NCBI RefSeq assembly: GCF_042665095.1
Contig: NZ_JBHTBV010000003.1
Source: Gordonibacter pamelaeae
GTDB lineage: Bacteria; Actinomycetota; Coriobacteriia; Coriobacteriales; Eggerthellaceae
DNA length: 64,000 nt
Direction: 5' to 3' (one strand)
Below are positions 52,114 through 62,063 of the stretch, in pieces. Made by a program: the position numbers and the translations under genes. A model generated the notes under the pieces. It did not search any database. It was not told where the DNA came from and saw only the letters and a list, made by a program, of their open reading frames with translations. Position 1 is the stretch's first letter. Each line of letters opens with the position of its first letter.

Positions 52114-52743
52114 CTATACGTTCTTCAGCAGGATGGTGCTCATGGTGTCGGCCACGTGCTCGCAGGCGTCGCAGCACTTCTCCATGCGGTCGAAGATCTG
52201 CGACCACACCAGCACGCGCATGGGGTTGTCGTTGTCCTCGGTGTGCAGCTTGCGGATGACCTTGAGGTACAGGCGGTCGGCCTCCTCCTCGTAGGTGTTC
52301 ACGTCCACGATGAGCTGCTTGAACGTCTTCGACTTCTTGAAGTTGCGGAAGTCCACCATGGCCTTGTCGAGCGCCACGCAGCTCTTCTTGATAAGGCAGG
52401 CGAACTCTTCCGCATCGTGATGCATGAAGTGGACGTCGTACATGTAGAAACGCTGCATGACGTCCTCGATGTAGTCGATGATATTGTCGAGGTACTGCGA
52501 CAGCTCGATGATGTCCTCGCGCTCGATGGGCGTGATGAAATCGGTGGCCACCGTCTTGAAGATGGCGTGGTTGACCTCGTCGCCCTCGTGCTCGATCTGG
52601 TGCGCGCGGTCCATGATGCCGCGCAGGTCTTCGGCCTCGGTGAAGTTCTCGATGGCCTCGATGAGCAGCTCGGCCTCTTTCACCGCCATCGCGGACTGCT
52701 TTTCAAAGGCGTCGAAGTAGTCGAACTTGTGCTTCTTGGACAT
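52114..52743 (-). CDS. DUF47 (PhoU-like) Pit accessory protein
   Basis: The 209-residue all-helical protein matches DUF47. It includes EDLRGIMDRAHQIEHEGDEV near residue 40, TPIEREDIIELSQYLDNIID and, near the end, DACEHVADTMSTILLKN. DUF47 proteins are PhoU-like and are encoded with Pit phosphate transporters, whose activity they are thought to modulate. It follows the Pit gene by 12 bp in the same operon. The structured repeat begins 2 bp past its stop. Confidence 0.93.
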   Translation of the reverse strand: MSKKHKFDYFDAFEKQSAMAVKEAELLIEAIENFTEAEDLRGIMDRAHQIEHEGDEVNHAIFKTVATDFITPIEREDIIELSQYLDNIIDYIEDVMQRFYMYDVHFMHHDAEEFACLIKKSCVALDKAMVDFRNFKKSKTFKQLIVDVNTYEEEADRLYLKVIRKLHTEDNDNPMRVLVWSQIFDRMEKCCDACEHVADTMSTILLKNV

Positions 52744-52755
52744 TGAACTCTCCTT

Positions 52756-53808
52756 TTACGAGAAGAACAGGAACAAATGGGCGAATGCGAACCCGAGCAG
52801 GCCGCATCCGGGGAACGTGAGCACCCATGTCTTCACCATGTCGACGGCGATGCCCCATTTCACGGCGCTCTTGCGCTTGGCGGCGCCCACGCCCATGATG
52901 GCCGTGGTGTTCGTGTGCGTCGTGGAAACCGGCAGGCCGGCGAACGTGGACAGCATAAGGCAGAAGAACGTGGCAGCGCTGGCCGCGAACCCTTGGAACG
53001 GCTCCAGCTTCACCATGTCGAGGCCGACGCTCTTGATGATGCGCTCGCCTCCCACGGCCGTGCCGATGCCCATGTTCAAAGCGCAGAAGAACATGAGCCA
53101 GATAGGCAGGACCATCTGGTCGGCCTGGCCCACGCCTGTGGCCAGGGTGATGGCCAACACGAAGATGCTCATGAACTTCTGGCCGTCCTGGGCTCCGTGC
53201 ATGAATGCCACGCCCGCACCCGAGGCCACCTGGGCCCAGCGGAACACCTTCGTCGTGCGCTTGCGATCCATGTTGCGGCACACGCGGCCGACGATCTTGG
53301 AGTTGGCCCAGCCCAGGAAGAACCCCAGCAGCGTGGACAGCAGGATGCCGTACACCACCTTCATCCACTCGCCGCCGTTGATGGCGCCGAAGCCGCCCTG
53401 CAGCGCGATGGCCGCGCCCGTGAGGCCGGCGATGAGCGAGTGCGACTGGCTCGTGGGGATGCCGAACCACCAGGCGGCCGCGCCCCACACGATAATGGCG
53501 ATCATGGCAGCCGTGAGCGCGATGAGCGCCTGCTGGGAGTTGCCGCCGAAATCCACCATGTTGAAGATAGTGTGAGCGACGGCGGACGTGACGAGTGACA
53601 CGAGCAGCAGGCCCAGAAAGTTGCAGACCGCCGCCATGAGGATGGCGAACTTCGGCTTCATGGCCCGCGTCGAGACAACCGTTGCGATGGCGTTCGGAGC
53701 GTCGGTGGCGCCGTTGACGACGATGACGCCGATATTGAGCAGCGTCACGGCCACCAGCACCGGGTTGGAGGCGAGCTCGGCGATGAACGTAGCCCACTCT
53801 ATGGTCAC
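52756..53808 (-). CDS. pit: Inorganic phosphate transporter, PiT family
   Basis: The 350-residue protein has about ten membrane helices and the duplicated PiT signature: NGATDAPNAIATVVSTRAM in the N-terminal half and AFMHGAQDGQKFMSIFVL in the C-terminal half, plus PVSTTHTNTTAIMGVGAA. It imports phosphate with H+ or Na+. GTG 53808 is the start (AGAGGGAA upstream); the frame to 53988 is longer but includes no ribosome site. The DUF47 gene follows at 12 bp. An inverted repeat TACGTC/GACGTA at 53898-53913 lies in the upstream gap. Confidence 0.94.
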   Translation of the reverse strand: MTIEWATFIAELASNPVLVAVTLLNIGVIVVNGATDAPNAIATVVSTRAMKPKFAILMAAVCNFLGLLLVSLVTSAVAHTIFNMVDFGGNSQQALIALTAAMIAIIVWGAAAWWFGIPTSQSHSLIAGLTGAAIALQGGFGAINGGEWMKVVYGILLSTLLGFFLGWANSKIVGRVCRNMDRKRTTKVFRWAQVASGAGVAFMHGAQDGQKFMSIFVLAITLATGVGQADQMVLPIWLMFFCALNMGIGTAVGGERIIKSVGLDMVKLEPFQGFAASAATFFCLMLSTFAGLPVSTTHTNTTAIMGVGAAKRKSAVKWGIAVDMVKTWVLTFPGCGLLGFAFAHLFLFFS

Positions 53809-54099
53809 GGGTTCCCTCTCGACAAAACAGCAAAAAGGCCAGCAGCTCATCAGTTTAACGCAAATCTGACAAAGAGCTAGGGAACGACCCTGCTTTTTAC
53901 GTCGGCGGACGTACCGTTTGGTAAAATTCGCGTAAAGGGGCCCATACGAAAAGAAAATACCGGGCATTCGGCAAAGGGCTGCGTGCACCGACTGCTAATA
54001 TATAAGCATGTCGCTATGGATTGAGGGCGGGGGCCGCGCAGGGAGGCCGATGCCTCCGGCGGCACGAGGGGGACATCTTTGCTCGAGGGGAGCAAACGC

Positions 54100-55254
54100 A
54101 TGAAGAAGAGCATACAGCTGCCGCTGCAGACGGGCGACCTCATCGTGGGCTTCATGGTGTGGGTGATCCTATCGTCGCTGCTGCCGTACATCTTGCAGGA
54201 CATCGCCATCCCGCCTGATCGGGTGGCGCTCGTCACGGCCGTCCCCGTGATCCTGGGCTCGGTGCTGCGCGTGCCGTTGGGCTACCTGACGAACCGGCTG
54301 GGTGCGCGCACGGTGTTCCTAGCCAGCTTCGCCTGCCTGCTCCTCCCCGTGTGGCTCATCAGCGAGGCCACCACGTACGAGGCGCTCATCACCGGCGGGG
54401 TGTTCCTGGGCATAGGCGGCTCCGTGTTCTCCGTTGGCGTGACGTCGCTGCCGAAGTACTACCCGCGCGAGCGTCACGGCTTCGTGAACGGCGTGTACGG
54501 GTTCGGTAACATGGGCACGGCGCTTACCACGTGGCTCGCGCCCCTCGCGGCGGCGGCCTGGGACTGGCGCGTGGCCGTGAAGCTGTACCTGGTGCTGCTC
54601 GTGGCGGCCATAGCGGTGAACCTCGTGCTGGGCGACCGTACGGAGCCGCGCGTAAAGACACCCATCGTGGCCCAGGTCAAGGCCGTGTGGCGCGACGGCC
54701 GCCTGTGGGCCTTGTCGCTGTTCTACTTCGTGACATTCGGCGCCTTCGTGGCGTTGACCGTGTACCTGCCGAACTTTCTTGCGACGCACTACGGGTTGGA
54801 CGGCGTGACGGCGGGCCTGTTCACCAGCGCGTTCATCGTGGCGGCCGCAGCCGTGCGCGTCTTGGGCGGCTGGCTGGCCGACCGGCTGGACTGCCTGCGG
54901 CTCCTGGCGGGCGTGTTCGCCGCGCTTGCGGTGGGCGCCGCGGTGCTGGCGCTGGCACCCGGCTTGCCCGTGTACCTGGCGGGCATCTATCTGATCAGCG
55001 CGGCATGCGGCATCGGCAACGGCGTGGTGTTCAAGCTGGTGCCCACGTACTTCCTGGGACAGGTCGGCCCGGTGAACGGCCTGGTGTCCATGTGGGGCGG
55101 TCTCGGCGGCTTCTTCCCCCCGCTCGTGCTGTCCGCGAGCACGGCCGCCTTCGGCTCGAACATGCCGGGGCTGGCCCTGTTCGCGGCGTTCTGCATCGCA
55201 TGCCTGGGCGTGGCGACCTGGATGGGGAGGAAGGAACGGGCGCAGGCGAGCTAG
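54100..55254 (+). CDS. NarK-like MFS transporter (nitrate/nitrite porter type)
   Basis: The 384-residue protein has about 12 membrane helices. Two glycine-rich NarK-type motifs appear: FLGIGGSVFSVGVTSLPKYY in helix 5, and the related GIGNGVVFKLVPTYF in the C-terminal half; the loop GYLTNRLGAR is also typical. ATG 54100 has GAGGGGAG 6-7 bp upstream. Nitrate or nitrite is the family substrate, but no nitrate reductase gene is in the window, so another anion is possible. It converges on the MBL hydrolase gene. Confidence 0.87.
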   Translation: MKKSIQLPLQTGDLIVGFMVWVILSSLLPYILQDIAIPPDRVALVTAVPVILGSVLRVPLGYLTNRLGARTVFLASFACLLLPVWLISEATTYEALITGGVFLGIGGSVFSVGVTSLPKYYPRERHGFVNGVYGFGNMGTALTTWLAPLAAAAWDWRVAVKLYLVLLVAAIAVNLVLGDRTEPRVKTPIVAQVKAVWRDGRLWALSLFYFVTFGAFVALTVYLPNFLATHYGLDGVTAGLFTSAFIVAAAAVRVLGGWLADRLDCLRLLAGVFAALAVGAAVLALAPGLPVYLAGIYLISAACGIGNGVVFKLVPTYFLGQVGPVNGLVSMWGGLGGFFPPLVLSASTAAFGSNMPGLALFAAFCIACLGVATWMGRKERAQAS

Positions 55255-55284
55255 GCGCCCATGCGGCGCCGCCTTGCGGCCGCC

Positions 55285-55944
55285 TTACGCGTACAGCTTG
55301 AACACGCGGTTGCGCTCGGCGCCGATGGTGGTGAGGGCGTTGTGGCCGGGAAGGACGACGGTGTCGTCGGGGAGCTGGGCCAGGCGCTTCAAAGAGCGGC
55401 GCATATCGTCCATGCTGCCGCCGATGAAGTCGGTGCGGCCAACCGTGCCGCAGAACAGCGTGTCGCCCGACACGAGCACGGGCGCGGCGGCCGGGTTCGC
55501 GGTGCCTTCAGCGTCGAGGTACAGGCAGATGCCCCCCTTCGTGTGGCCGGGCGTCGCGATGACCTTCCACGTCATACCGCCTACCTGGACCTTGTCGCCA
55601 TCCTTCACGGTACGGTCGACCGGGCATGTCTCGAAGGGACGGTCGTCCCGCGGCAGCTCCTCGTCGCCCGAGATCACCGGGGCGTCGATGGCCGAGGCGA
55701 TGACGAGCGCGCCCGTCTTCTCGCGCAGCGCGCGCGCCGCGCCCACATGGTCGAAATGCCGGTGCGTGAGCACGATGGCGTCCACCTTGCGGCCGCCGAG
55801 CGCCTCCAAGATAGCATCCGCCTTGCAGGAGGGGTCCACCACCATGGTGGACTCGCCGTCCGATATGAGGTACACGTTGTTCTCCAGCATGCCGAGCACG
55901 AGGTACTCCACCGACACGCACGTTCCTTTTGCCTGGTTAGCCAT
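55285..55944 (-). CDS. MBL-fold metallo-hydrolase (glyoxalase II-like)
   Basis: The 219-residue protein has the metallo-beta-lactamase metal motif LTHRHFDHVG near residue 60, followed by ATPGHTKGGICLYL, VSGDTLFCGTVGRTDF and LPGHNALTTI. The standard motif is HxHxDH; here THRHFDH provides it. It resembles the small YcbL/glyoxalase II-like thioesterases. It is 14 bp downstream of rel on the same strand and probably co-transcribed. Confidence 0.92.
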   Translation of the reverse strand: MANQAKGTCVSVEYLVLGMLENNVYLISDGESTMVVDPSCKADAILEALGGRKVDAIVLTHRHFDHVGAARALREKTGALVIASAIDAPVISGDEELPRDDRPFETCPVDRTVKDGDKVQVGGMTWKVIATPGHTKGGICLYLDAEGTANPAAAPVLVSGDTLFCGTVGRTDFIGGSMDDMRRSLKRLAQLPDDTVVLPGHNALTTIGAERNRVFKLYA

Positions 55945-55958
55945 GGGGTGTTCCTTCC

Positions 55959-58367
55959 CTATTTCTTCTTCTTGCCGCTCTCGCCGGGGAGCATGCGGCG
56001 CGCGTCGAACACGCCCTCGATGCCCCTCAGCTTGCTAAGGATGAGGTCGATGTGCTTGATGTCCGACACTTGGAACAAAAAGCGCATCTCGGCCATGCCG
56101 TCGCGGTGCGAAGTCGTGGACGACGACAGCACGTTCGCGCCCACCTCGGAGAGCACGACGGCCACGTCGCGCAGCAGGTTCATGCGGTCGAGCGCCTCCA
56201 CGAACACCTCGATCTGGTACGACGTGCTCTTCGACGGCTCGTTCTCCCACGACACCTCGATGATGCGCTCGGGTTCCGTCATGAGGTCCTGCGCGTTCGG
56301 GCAGTCGGCGCGGTGCACCGACACGCCGCGCCCGCGCGTGACAAAGCCCAAGATGTCGTCGCCCGGCACCGGGTTGCAGCAGCGCGACAGGCGCACGAGC
56401 ACGTCGTCGATGCCCTTCACCACCACGCCGTTGGAGCTGTGCGCCTCGTGCTTCTTCGGGCGCTTCACGCTGGTGAGCATGGGCGGCAGCTTGCCGGTGG
56501 ACATGTCGCCCGCACCCAGGCCCACCGTCTCGGCCGCTTCGTTGCCCTTGTCTACCAGTATCTTGAGCAGGCGGTTCGCCACGTGCTGGGCGCTCTCCTT
56601 GCCGGTGCCGATGTTCACGAGCATGTCGTCCGGGTCGTTGTAGCCCAGATGCTCCGACACCGACTTCACCGCGCGCATGGACTGCGCGCTGGAGATACCC
56701 AGGCCGTGCTTGCGCATTTCGCGCGTGAGCTTGTCGCGGCCGTTCTGCAAGTCGTCGCCGCGGCTCACCTTGCTGAAGTACGAGCGGATCTTGCTGCGGG
56801 CGCTGGGCGTCTTCACCAGGTTCAGCCAGTCGCGCGAGGGGCTCGCGCTCTTCTGCGTGAGGATCTCCACGCGGTCGCCCAGCTGCAGCTCGTAGGTGAG
56901 CGGCACGATGGCGCCGTTCACCTTCGCGCCCACGCAGTGGTTGCCCACCTCGGTGTGGATGGCGTAGGCGAAGTCTACCGGCGTGGAGCCGGCGCGCAGG
57001 CTCATGGCCTCGCCCTTCGGCGTGAACACGAACACCTCGGACGGCGCCAGGTCCACTTTCAGGTCCTTCAGGAACTCGCGCGAGTCCTGCGTCTCGTCCT
57101 GCCAGTCCACCATCTGGCGGAGCCACGCCAGCTGCTGGTCGATGGCGTCGCCGCTCTTGCCGCCCTTCTCCTTGTAGCGCCAGTGCGCGGCCACGCCGTA
57201 CTCGCTCTGGCGATGCATGTCCTCGGTGCGGATCTGCACCTCGAGGGGGCGCCCCGCCGGGCCGATGACGGTGGTGTGCAGGCTCTGGTACATGTTGTAC
57301 TTCGGCATGGCGATGTAGTCTTTGAAGCGTCCGGGCATCGGGTGCCAGAGCGTGTGCACCGCGCCGAGCGCCAAGTAGCAGTCCTTCACCGACGGCACGA
57401 TGATGCGCACGGCAATGAGGTCGTAGATCTCGGAGAAGCCCTTGCCCTTCTGCGTCATCTTCTGGTAGATGGAGTAGAGGTGCTTCGGCCGGCCCATGAT
57501 CTGGGCGGTGATGCCCACCTTCTCCATCTCGTCGTGCAGGATGCCGATGATCTGGTCGAGATACCCCTCGCGCTCGGCGCGGCTCTCCGTGACCATGCGG
57601 CTGACCTGCTTGTACTTGTTCGGTTCCAGGTAGTAGAACGACAGGTCCTCGAGCTCCCACTTGATGTTGTTGATGCCGAGGCGGTGCGCGATGGGCGCGT
57701 AGATCTCCAGCGTCTCGCGCGCCTTGAAGATGCGGCGGTCCTCGCGCAGGGCGCCCAGGGTGCGCATGTTGTGCAGGCGGTCGGCCAGCTTGATGACGAT
57801 GACGCGGATGTCCTTGCTCATGGCCACGAACATCTTGCGGATGGTGGCGGCCTGCTCGTCGGAGAGGCTCTCCACCTCGATGCGCGTGATCTTCGTCACG
57901 CCCTCCACCAGCTGGGCCACCTGCTCGTTGAACTCGACGGCCACCTGCTCGGTGGTGACGCACGTGTCCTCGACGGTGTCGTGCAAGAGCGCCGCGCAGA
58001 GTGTTTCCACGTCCATGCGCAGGTCCGCCAGGATGATGGCCACCTCCACGGGGTGCGCCACGAACGGCTCGCCGCTCTTGCGGCACTGGCCCTCGTGCGC
58101 CTCGCTGGCGAACTGGAACGCCTTGGCGAGCAGCGCCTGGTCGGGCTCGGAGAGGTAGGCGGACGTGAGCCGCTGCAGCTCGGCGAAGCGCTCCTCGGGC
58201 GTCTCCGTGCGGTGCGGGTTGCGCGCGTCGGCGCGACCTTCGGAGGCGAACGCCTTCTGGGCCACGTGGGGGAGGCCCAAGAGGTCGTCCTCGACCGTCT
58301 GCTTGTGCGACGCCTGTTCGAGCGGCTCCCCCAGCAGCTCTTCGCGCTTGTGATCGGCTTTGCCCAT
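55959..58367 (-). CDS. rel: Bifunctional (p)ppGpp synthetase/hydrolase
   Basis: The 802-residue protein has the complete RelA/SpoT layout. The hydrolase HD domain has HD at residues 129-130 in LLHDTVEDT, with KLADRLHNMRTL, so hydrolysis should be active. The synthetase domain includes GRPKHLYSIYQKM and YNMYQSLHTTVIGP. TGS, zinc-finger-like (CCNPVPGDDI) and ACT domains follow. It sets the stringent-response alarmone level. The N-terminal 50 residues are an extra, poorly conserved lead. The recJ fusion gene ends 24 bp upstream in the same direction. Confidence 0.96.
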   Translation of the reverse strand: MGKADHKREELLGEPLEQASHKQTVEDDLLGLPHVAQKAFASEGRADARNPHRTETPEERFAELQRLTSAYLSEPDQALLAKAFQFASEAHEGQCRKSGEPFVAHPVEVAIILADLRMDVETLCAALLHDTVEDTCVTTEQVAVEFNEQVAQLVEGVTKITRIEVESLSDEQAATIRKMFVAMSKDIRVIVIKLADRLHNMRTLGALREDRRIFKARETLEIYAPIAHRLGINNIKWELEDLSFYYLEPNKYKQVSRMVTESRAEREGYLDQIIGILHDEMEKVGITAQIMGRPKHLYSIYQKMTQKGKGFSEIYDLIAVRIIVPSVKDCYLALGAVHTLWHPMPGRFKDYIAMPKYNMYQSLHTTVIGPAGRPLEVQIRTEDMHRQSEYGVAAHWRYKEKGGKSGDAIDQQLAWLRQMVDWQDETQDSREFLKDLKVDLAPSEVFVFTPKGEAMSLRAGSTPVDFAYAIHTEVGNHCVGAKVNGAIVPLTYELQLGDRVEILTQKSASPSRDWLNLVKTPSARSKIRSYFSKVSRGDDLQNGRDKLTREMRKHGLGISSAQSMRAVKSVSEHLGYNDPDDMLVNIGTGKESAQHVANRLLKILVDKGNEAAETVGLGAGDMSTGKLPPMLTSVKRPKKHEAHSSNGVVVKGIDDVLVRLSRCCNPVPGDDILGFVTRGRGVSVHRADCPNAQDLMTEPERIIEVSWENEPSKSTSYQIEVFVEALDRMNLLRDVAVVLSEVGANVLSSSTTSHRDGMAEMRFLFQVSDIKHIDLILSKLRGIEGVFDARRMLPGESGKKKK

Positions 58368-58391
58368 AACGGTGCGCCTCCTTTCCTCGTC

Positions 58392-61300
58392 CTAGCGCGT
58401 TCCGCGCGGCGCGGAGCCCGGCAGGATGGGGCGCGAGACACGCACGTGCAGGCTCGCTGCGTCGGTGCCCATCGCCCAGTCGCGAAACGCGCTGAATATA
58501 GCGCGCTCGCCCAAGCCCTCGCGGTAGCGCACGCTGTCGGTGAGCTCCACCTTGCTTGCGGTGTCCACCACACGGATGGAGCGGGTGATCTCGCCCGACG
58601 CGTAGGCCGTGTGCGTTTCGATGAGCCCCAGCTCGCGGAACACGGCCACGCCGCATGCCGCCGACTGGGAGCTCACGGCGTGCCCGCCCTCGCTGGCGAG
58701 CTTGGCCAAATCCACGTTGCCCAGCGTGAAGAACCCGTCGCCGTGATCGCGCTGCAGCGCGCGCAGGCGGCGGTACACCTGGGCCAGGCAGTCGTGGTCG
58801 GGCGTCATGTCGCGCAGCACCTGCTCGTTCACGCACGCATCGCCGCGACCGAACAGCAGGTGCACCTGCGCGGCGGCGCCGTCGCGGCCGGCACGGCCGC
58901 TCATCTGGTTGAACTCCACCTCGTTGTACGGCAGGTGGTACAGCACCACGTGCCGGATGTTCGGTATGTTCACGCCCTCGCCGAAGGCGGACGTGGCCAC
59001 GAGCACCTTGAGCGCGTCGGTGCGGAACAGCTGCTCCACCCGCGCGCGCTCGGCACGCGTGAGGCCCGCGTTGTAGAAGCCGATGAGCGGCGCCATCTGC
59101 GGCACGCGCTTGCGCAGCGTGCGCGCCACGGCCACCGACTGCTCGCGCGAGTTCACGTACACGACCGTCTTCTCGCCGCCGGCCACGAGGTTCACCAGGT
59201 AGTCGTCGCGGTTCTTCAGGTTGCGCCGGTCGTCCACGCCCAAGTTCGCGCGTTCCGTCTCGTCGAGCACGAGCTCGTCGAGCGGCAGGGCGCCTCGGAT
59301 AGCGTCGGCTATGCCGTCGTCGGCCGTGGCGGTGAGCGCGAGCACCGTGGGCGCAGGGCGGCCCGCCGTGCGGGCGCCGGCGGCCAGCTGCTCCACGGCC
59401 TGCCCGATGGCGGCATAGGCGGGGCGCTGTCCCGCGCGGGCCAGGCCGATGTGGTGCGCCTCGTCCACCACCACGAAGCCCACGCGGCCCGGGCGCGCGA
59501 ACTCCCCGGCGTGGTAGCCCAGGAACTCGGGCGTGGTGAGCACGATGTCCACCGAGCCGTCCGCAAGCCCTGCGAACGTCTGGCGGCGCTCTTCGGGCGT
59601 GCTCTCGCCCGTGAGCACCGCCACGGCGATGCCGAAGGGCTCCAGCGCCTCGTTCAGGTGGAACGCCTGGTCGGCGATCAGCGCGCGCAGCGGGTACACG
59701 AACAGGCTGGCCGTGCCCTCGCGCAGGGCGCGCTCGGCAGCATGCACCTGGAACAGGAGCGACTTGCCGCGTCCCGTGGCCATGACGGCCAGCACCGAGC
59801 GGCCCGCGTCCAGGCAGTCGAGCACGGTGCGCTGCGACGCATGGAGTGAGCCGTCCCCGATGATGGCCCGCACGATGTCGGCCTCGAGGCCCGCCGGGTC
59901 CTCGTGCGCACGGCGCTCCCACTCGGCGCGCCGCGCGGCGCGGGCCGCCTCGTAGGCCTCGATGTCCTCGGGGTTGTGGGCCACGTCGGCGCAGAGCTCC
60001 GCATCGCTCGTGGCGTACAGGTCGGCCACGAACGAGCGCTCCACCGGGTCGAGGCACGCCTCGAGCGCACAGCACGTGCGCGCGGGGGCGAGCGACTGCA
60101 GCATGGCCTTCACCGAGCGGCGGCCGCGCCATTCGTCTATCTGCACCTCGAACGCGGCGTTGACCACGCTGTCGGTGTGCATGAGCGCCTCGATGTCCGT
60201 GCAGTGGAACATGATGCCGGCCACCGTGTTGCGTCCGTCGGAAAGCGCGCACGAGAAGTGGTTCTTCTCCGCGCCCACCGCGCGGCAGTTCGCGAGGGTG
60301 ACGTCGCGCGCGAGGAAGCACGGCACGGGGTTCTCCTGGCCGAAGGGGGCGAGCGTGTCCAGCTTCTCCACGTTCTCCAGCGTGAGCTCGCCGAGCGCGA
60401 CGCAGGCGTCAATCTCGATGAGCGGGTGGAACGCGCCCTCGGGCAGCTCGTCCATGTAGGCGCACAGGCGGCGCTCGAACTCCGGCAGGTTGGCCGTGGG
60501 CAGGGTGACGCCCACGGCGGCCTCATGCCCGCCAAAACGCGTGACCAGGTCGGATGCGGCCTCCACGGCCTTGAACAGGTTCACCTGGCCCACGCTGCGG
60601 CCCGAGCCGCGCGCCTCGTCGCCGGTTATGGTGAACAGCAGGCTGGGCACGCCGTAGGTGTTCACCAGGCGGCTGGCCACGATGCCCTTCACGCCCTCGT
60701 GCCAGCCGTCGCCCGACACCACGAGCGCGCGCTGGCCACGGTAGACGTCGGCAGCCTGGGCCTTCGCTATCTCGGAGAGCTCGGCCTCGATGGTGCGGCG
60801 CTGGTCGTTCACGGCCTCGAGCTCGGCCGCCAGGCGGCAGGCGGCGTCGAAGTCGTCGGTCATGAGCAGGTCGAGCGCCAGCTGCGCGTCGCCCATGCGT
60901 CCGGCGGCGTTGAGGCGCGGAATGAGCGAGAAGCTGAGGTTCGTGGCGGAGACGGGCTTGTCGGCCGCGCCGCTCGAGCCCAGCAGCGCCGCGATGCAGG
61001 GGCGCGGGGCGCTGTTCATGCGGCGGATGCCGTCGGACACGAGCGCGCGGTTCTCGCCGCGCATGGGCATGAGGTCGGCCACCGTGCCGAGCGTGGCCAG
61101 GTCGGTGTAGCTCCGCCACAGGTGCGGGTAGCCGAAGCGGCCGCCCAGCACCTGCACGAGCTTCAAGGCCACGCCCACGCCAGCCAGGATGGCGCTCTCG
61201 CAATTCTCGTCGCACTTCGGGTCGGCCACGGGCACGTCCTCGGGCACGAGGTCGACCGGCTCGTGGTGGTCGGTGACGGCCAGGCCCACGCCGGCGGCCA

Positions 61301-61775
61301 CGATGGCGGCCGCCTCCGCCTTGCAGGCGATGCCGCAGTCCACCGTGACGATGAAGTCGGGGTTGAGCGTGCGGGCGCGCGCGAAGGCGGCCTCGGTCAG
61401 GCCGTAGCCTTCCTCGAAGCGCCGCGGGATGAACGGGTCGGCGTGGGCGCCGAGCGCACGCAGGCCGCGCGTGAGCACGGACGTGGCCGAGATGCCGTCG
61501 AGGTCGAAGTCGCCGAACACGAGGATGCGGCCGTCGGCGCGCATGACCTGCTCCAACGCGTCCGCCACCTCGGACAGGCCGGGTATGGTGTAGGGGTCGA
61601 GCCAGTCGCGGTCGAGCGAGGGCTCCAGGAAGGCGCGGACCTCGGAAGGCTCGGAGATGCCGCGCGCGACGAGCGTCGCGGCCACGAAACGCGGAAGCCC
61701 CAGCCCGCGCTCGATGCGCGAGACGGCGGCGGGGTCGGCCGCTTTGATGTTGAACTGGGCAGACATGGCGCTCAT
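58392..61775 (-). CDS. recJ: RecJ single-stranded-DNA exonuclease fused to a RecQ-like helicase
   Basis: The first 570 residues of this 1127-residue protein are RecJ: FGDFDLDGISATS (residues 88-100), the DHH motif AVTDHHEPVDL at 167-177, DHHA1 region GWHEGVKGIVASRL and FGGHEAAVG. The remainder is an SF2 helicase: ATGRGKSLLFQ near residue 660, DEAH box VVVDEAHHIGLA near 768, TLALTATA-like LALTATADDG and QMSGRAGRDG. Nuclease and unwinding activities for repair are thus joined. The start ATG 61775 or 61766 cannot be separated. Confidence 0.92.
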   Translation of the reverse strand: MSAMSAQFNIKAADPAAVSRIERGLGLPRFVAATLVARGISEPSEVRAFLEPSLDRDWLDPYTIPGLSEVADALEQVMRADGRILVFGDFDLDGISATSVLTRGLRALGAHADPFIPRRFEEGYGLTEAAFARARTLNPDFIVTVDCGIACKAEAAAIVAAGVGLAVTDHHEPVDLVPEDVPVADPKCDENCESAILAGVGVALKLVQVLGGRFGYPHLWRSYTDLATLGTVADLMPMRGENRALVSDGIRRMNSAPRPCIAALLGSSGAADKPVSATNLSFSLIPRLNAAGRMGDAQLALDLLMTDDFDAACRLAAELEAVNDQRRTIEAELSEIAKAQAADVYRGQRALVVSGDGWHEGVKGIVASRLVNTYGVPSLLFTITGDEARGSGRSVGQVNLFKAVEAASDLVTRFGGHEAAVGVTLPTANLPEFERRLCAYMDELPEGAFHPLIEIDACVALGELTLENVEKLDTLAPFGQENPVPCFLARDVTLANCRAVGAEKNHFSCALSDGRNTVAGIMFHCTDIEALMHTDSVVNAAFEVQIDEWRGRRSVKAMLQSLAPARTCCALEACLDPVERSFVADLYATSDAELCADVAHNPEDIEAYEAARAARRAEWERRAHEDPAGLEADIVRAIIGDGSLHASQRTVLDCLDAGRSVLAVMATGRGKSLLFQVHAAERALREGTASLFVYPLRALIADQAFHLNEALEPFGIAVAVLTGESTPEERRQTFAGLADGSVDIVLTTPEFLGYHAGEFARPGRVGFVVVDEAHHIGLARAGQRPAYAAIGQAVEQLAAGARTAGRPAPTVLALTATADDGIADAIRGALPLDELVLDETERANLGVDDRRNLKNRDDYLVNLVAGGEKTVVYVNSREQSVAVARTLRKRVPQMAPLIGFYNAGLTRAERARVEQLFRTDALKVLVATSAFGEGVNIPNIRHVVLYHLPYNEVEFNQMSGRAGRDGAAAQVHLLFGRGDACVNEQVLRDMTPDHDCLAQVYRRLRALQRDHGDGFFTLGNVDLAKLASEGGHAVSSQSAACGVAVFRELGLIETHTAYASGEITRSIRVVDTASKVELTDSVRYREGLGERAIFSAFRDWAMGTDAASLHVRVSRPILPGSAPRGTR

Positions 61776-62063
61776 ACCTCACATGCGAAGAGTAATATTT
61801 CACGTCCCATTGTCCCACAATCGGCGCGAGCTGTCACCGCAGGGAACGAAGCGTGCACGAGAAGAAAACGGAGGGCGTGCGGAGAGCGCCCTCGGCCGAC
61901 GGGCGACGGGTTGTTCTCGCCGAGGGCGCCCCCGCTGCCGCCGGGCGGTCGCGGCCGCATCTGCACGATCGGCGTCTGCCCGCGGAGGGTGCGCCGACAC
62001 GATTTCCCCCACCGCGAACAATCGCGGCGCTTCGTTCGTGTTATGGTCGAGGAGGTGAAACCC

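Noticed and set aside
56035..60321. 1428-residue minus-strand frame spanning rel and recJ
   Set aside because: It crosses two well-supported genes in another frame and has Arg/Ala-rich low-complexity composition.
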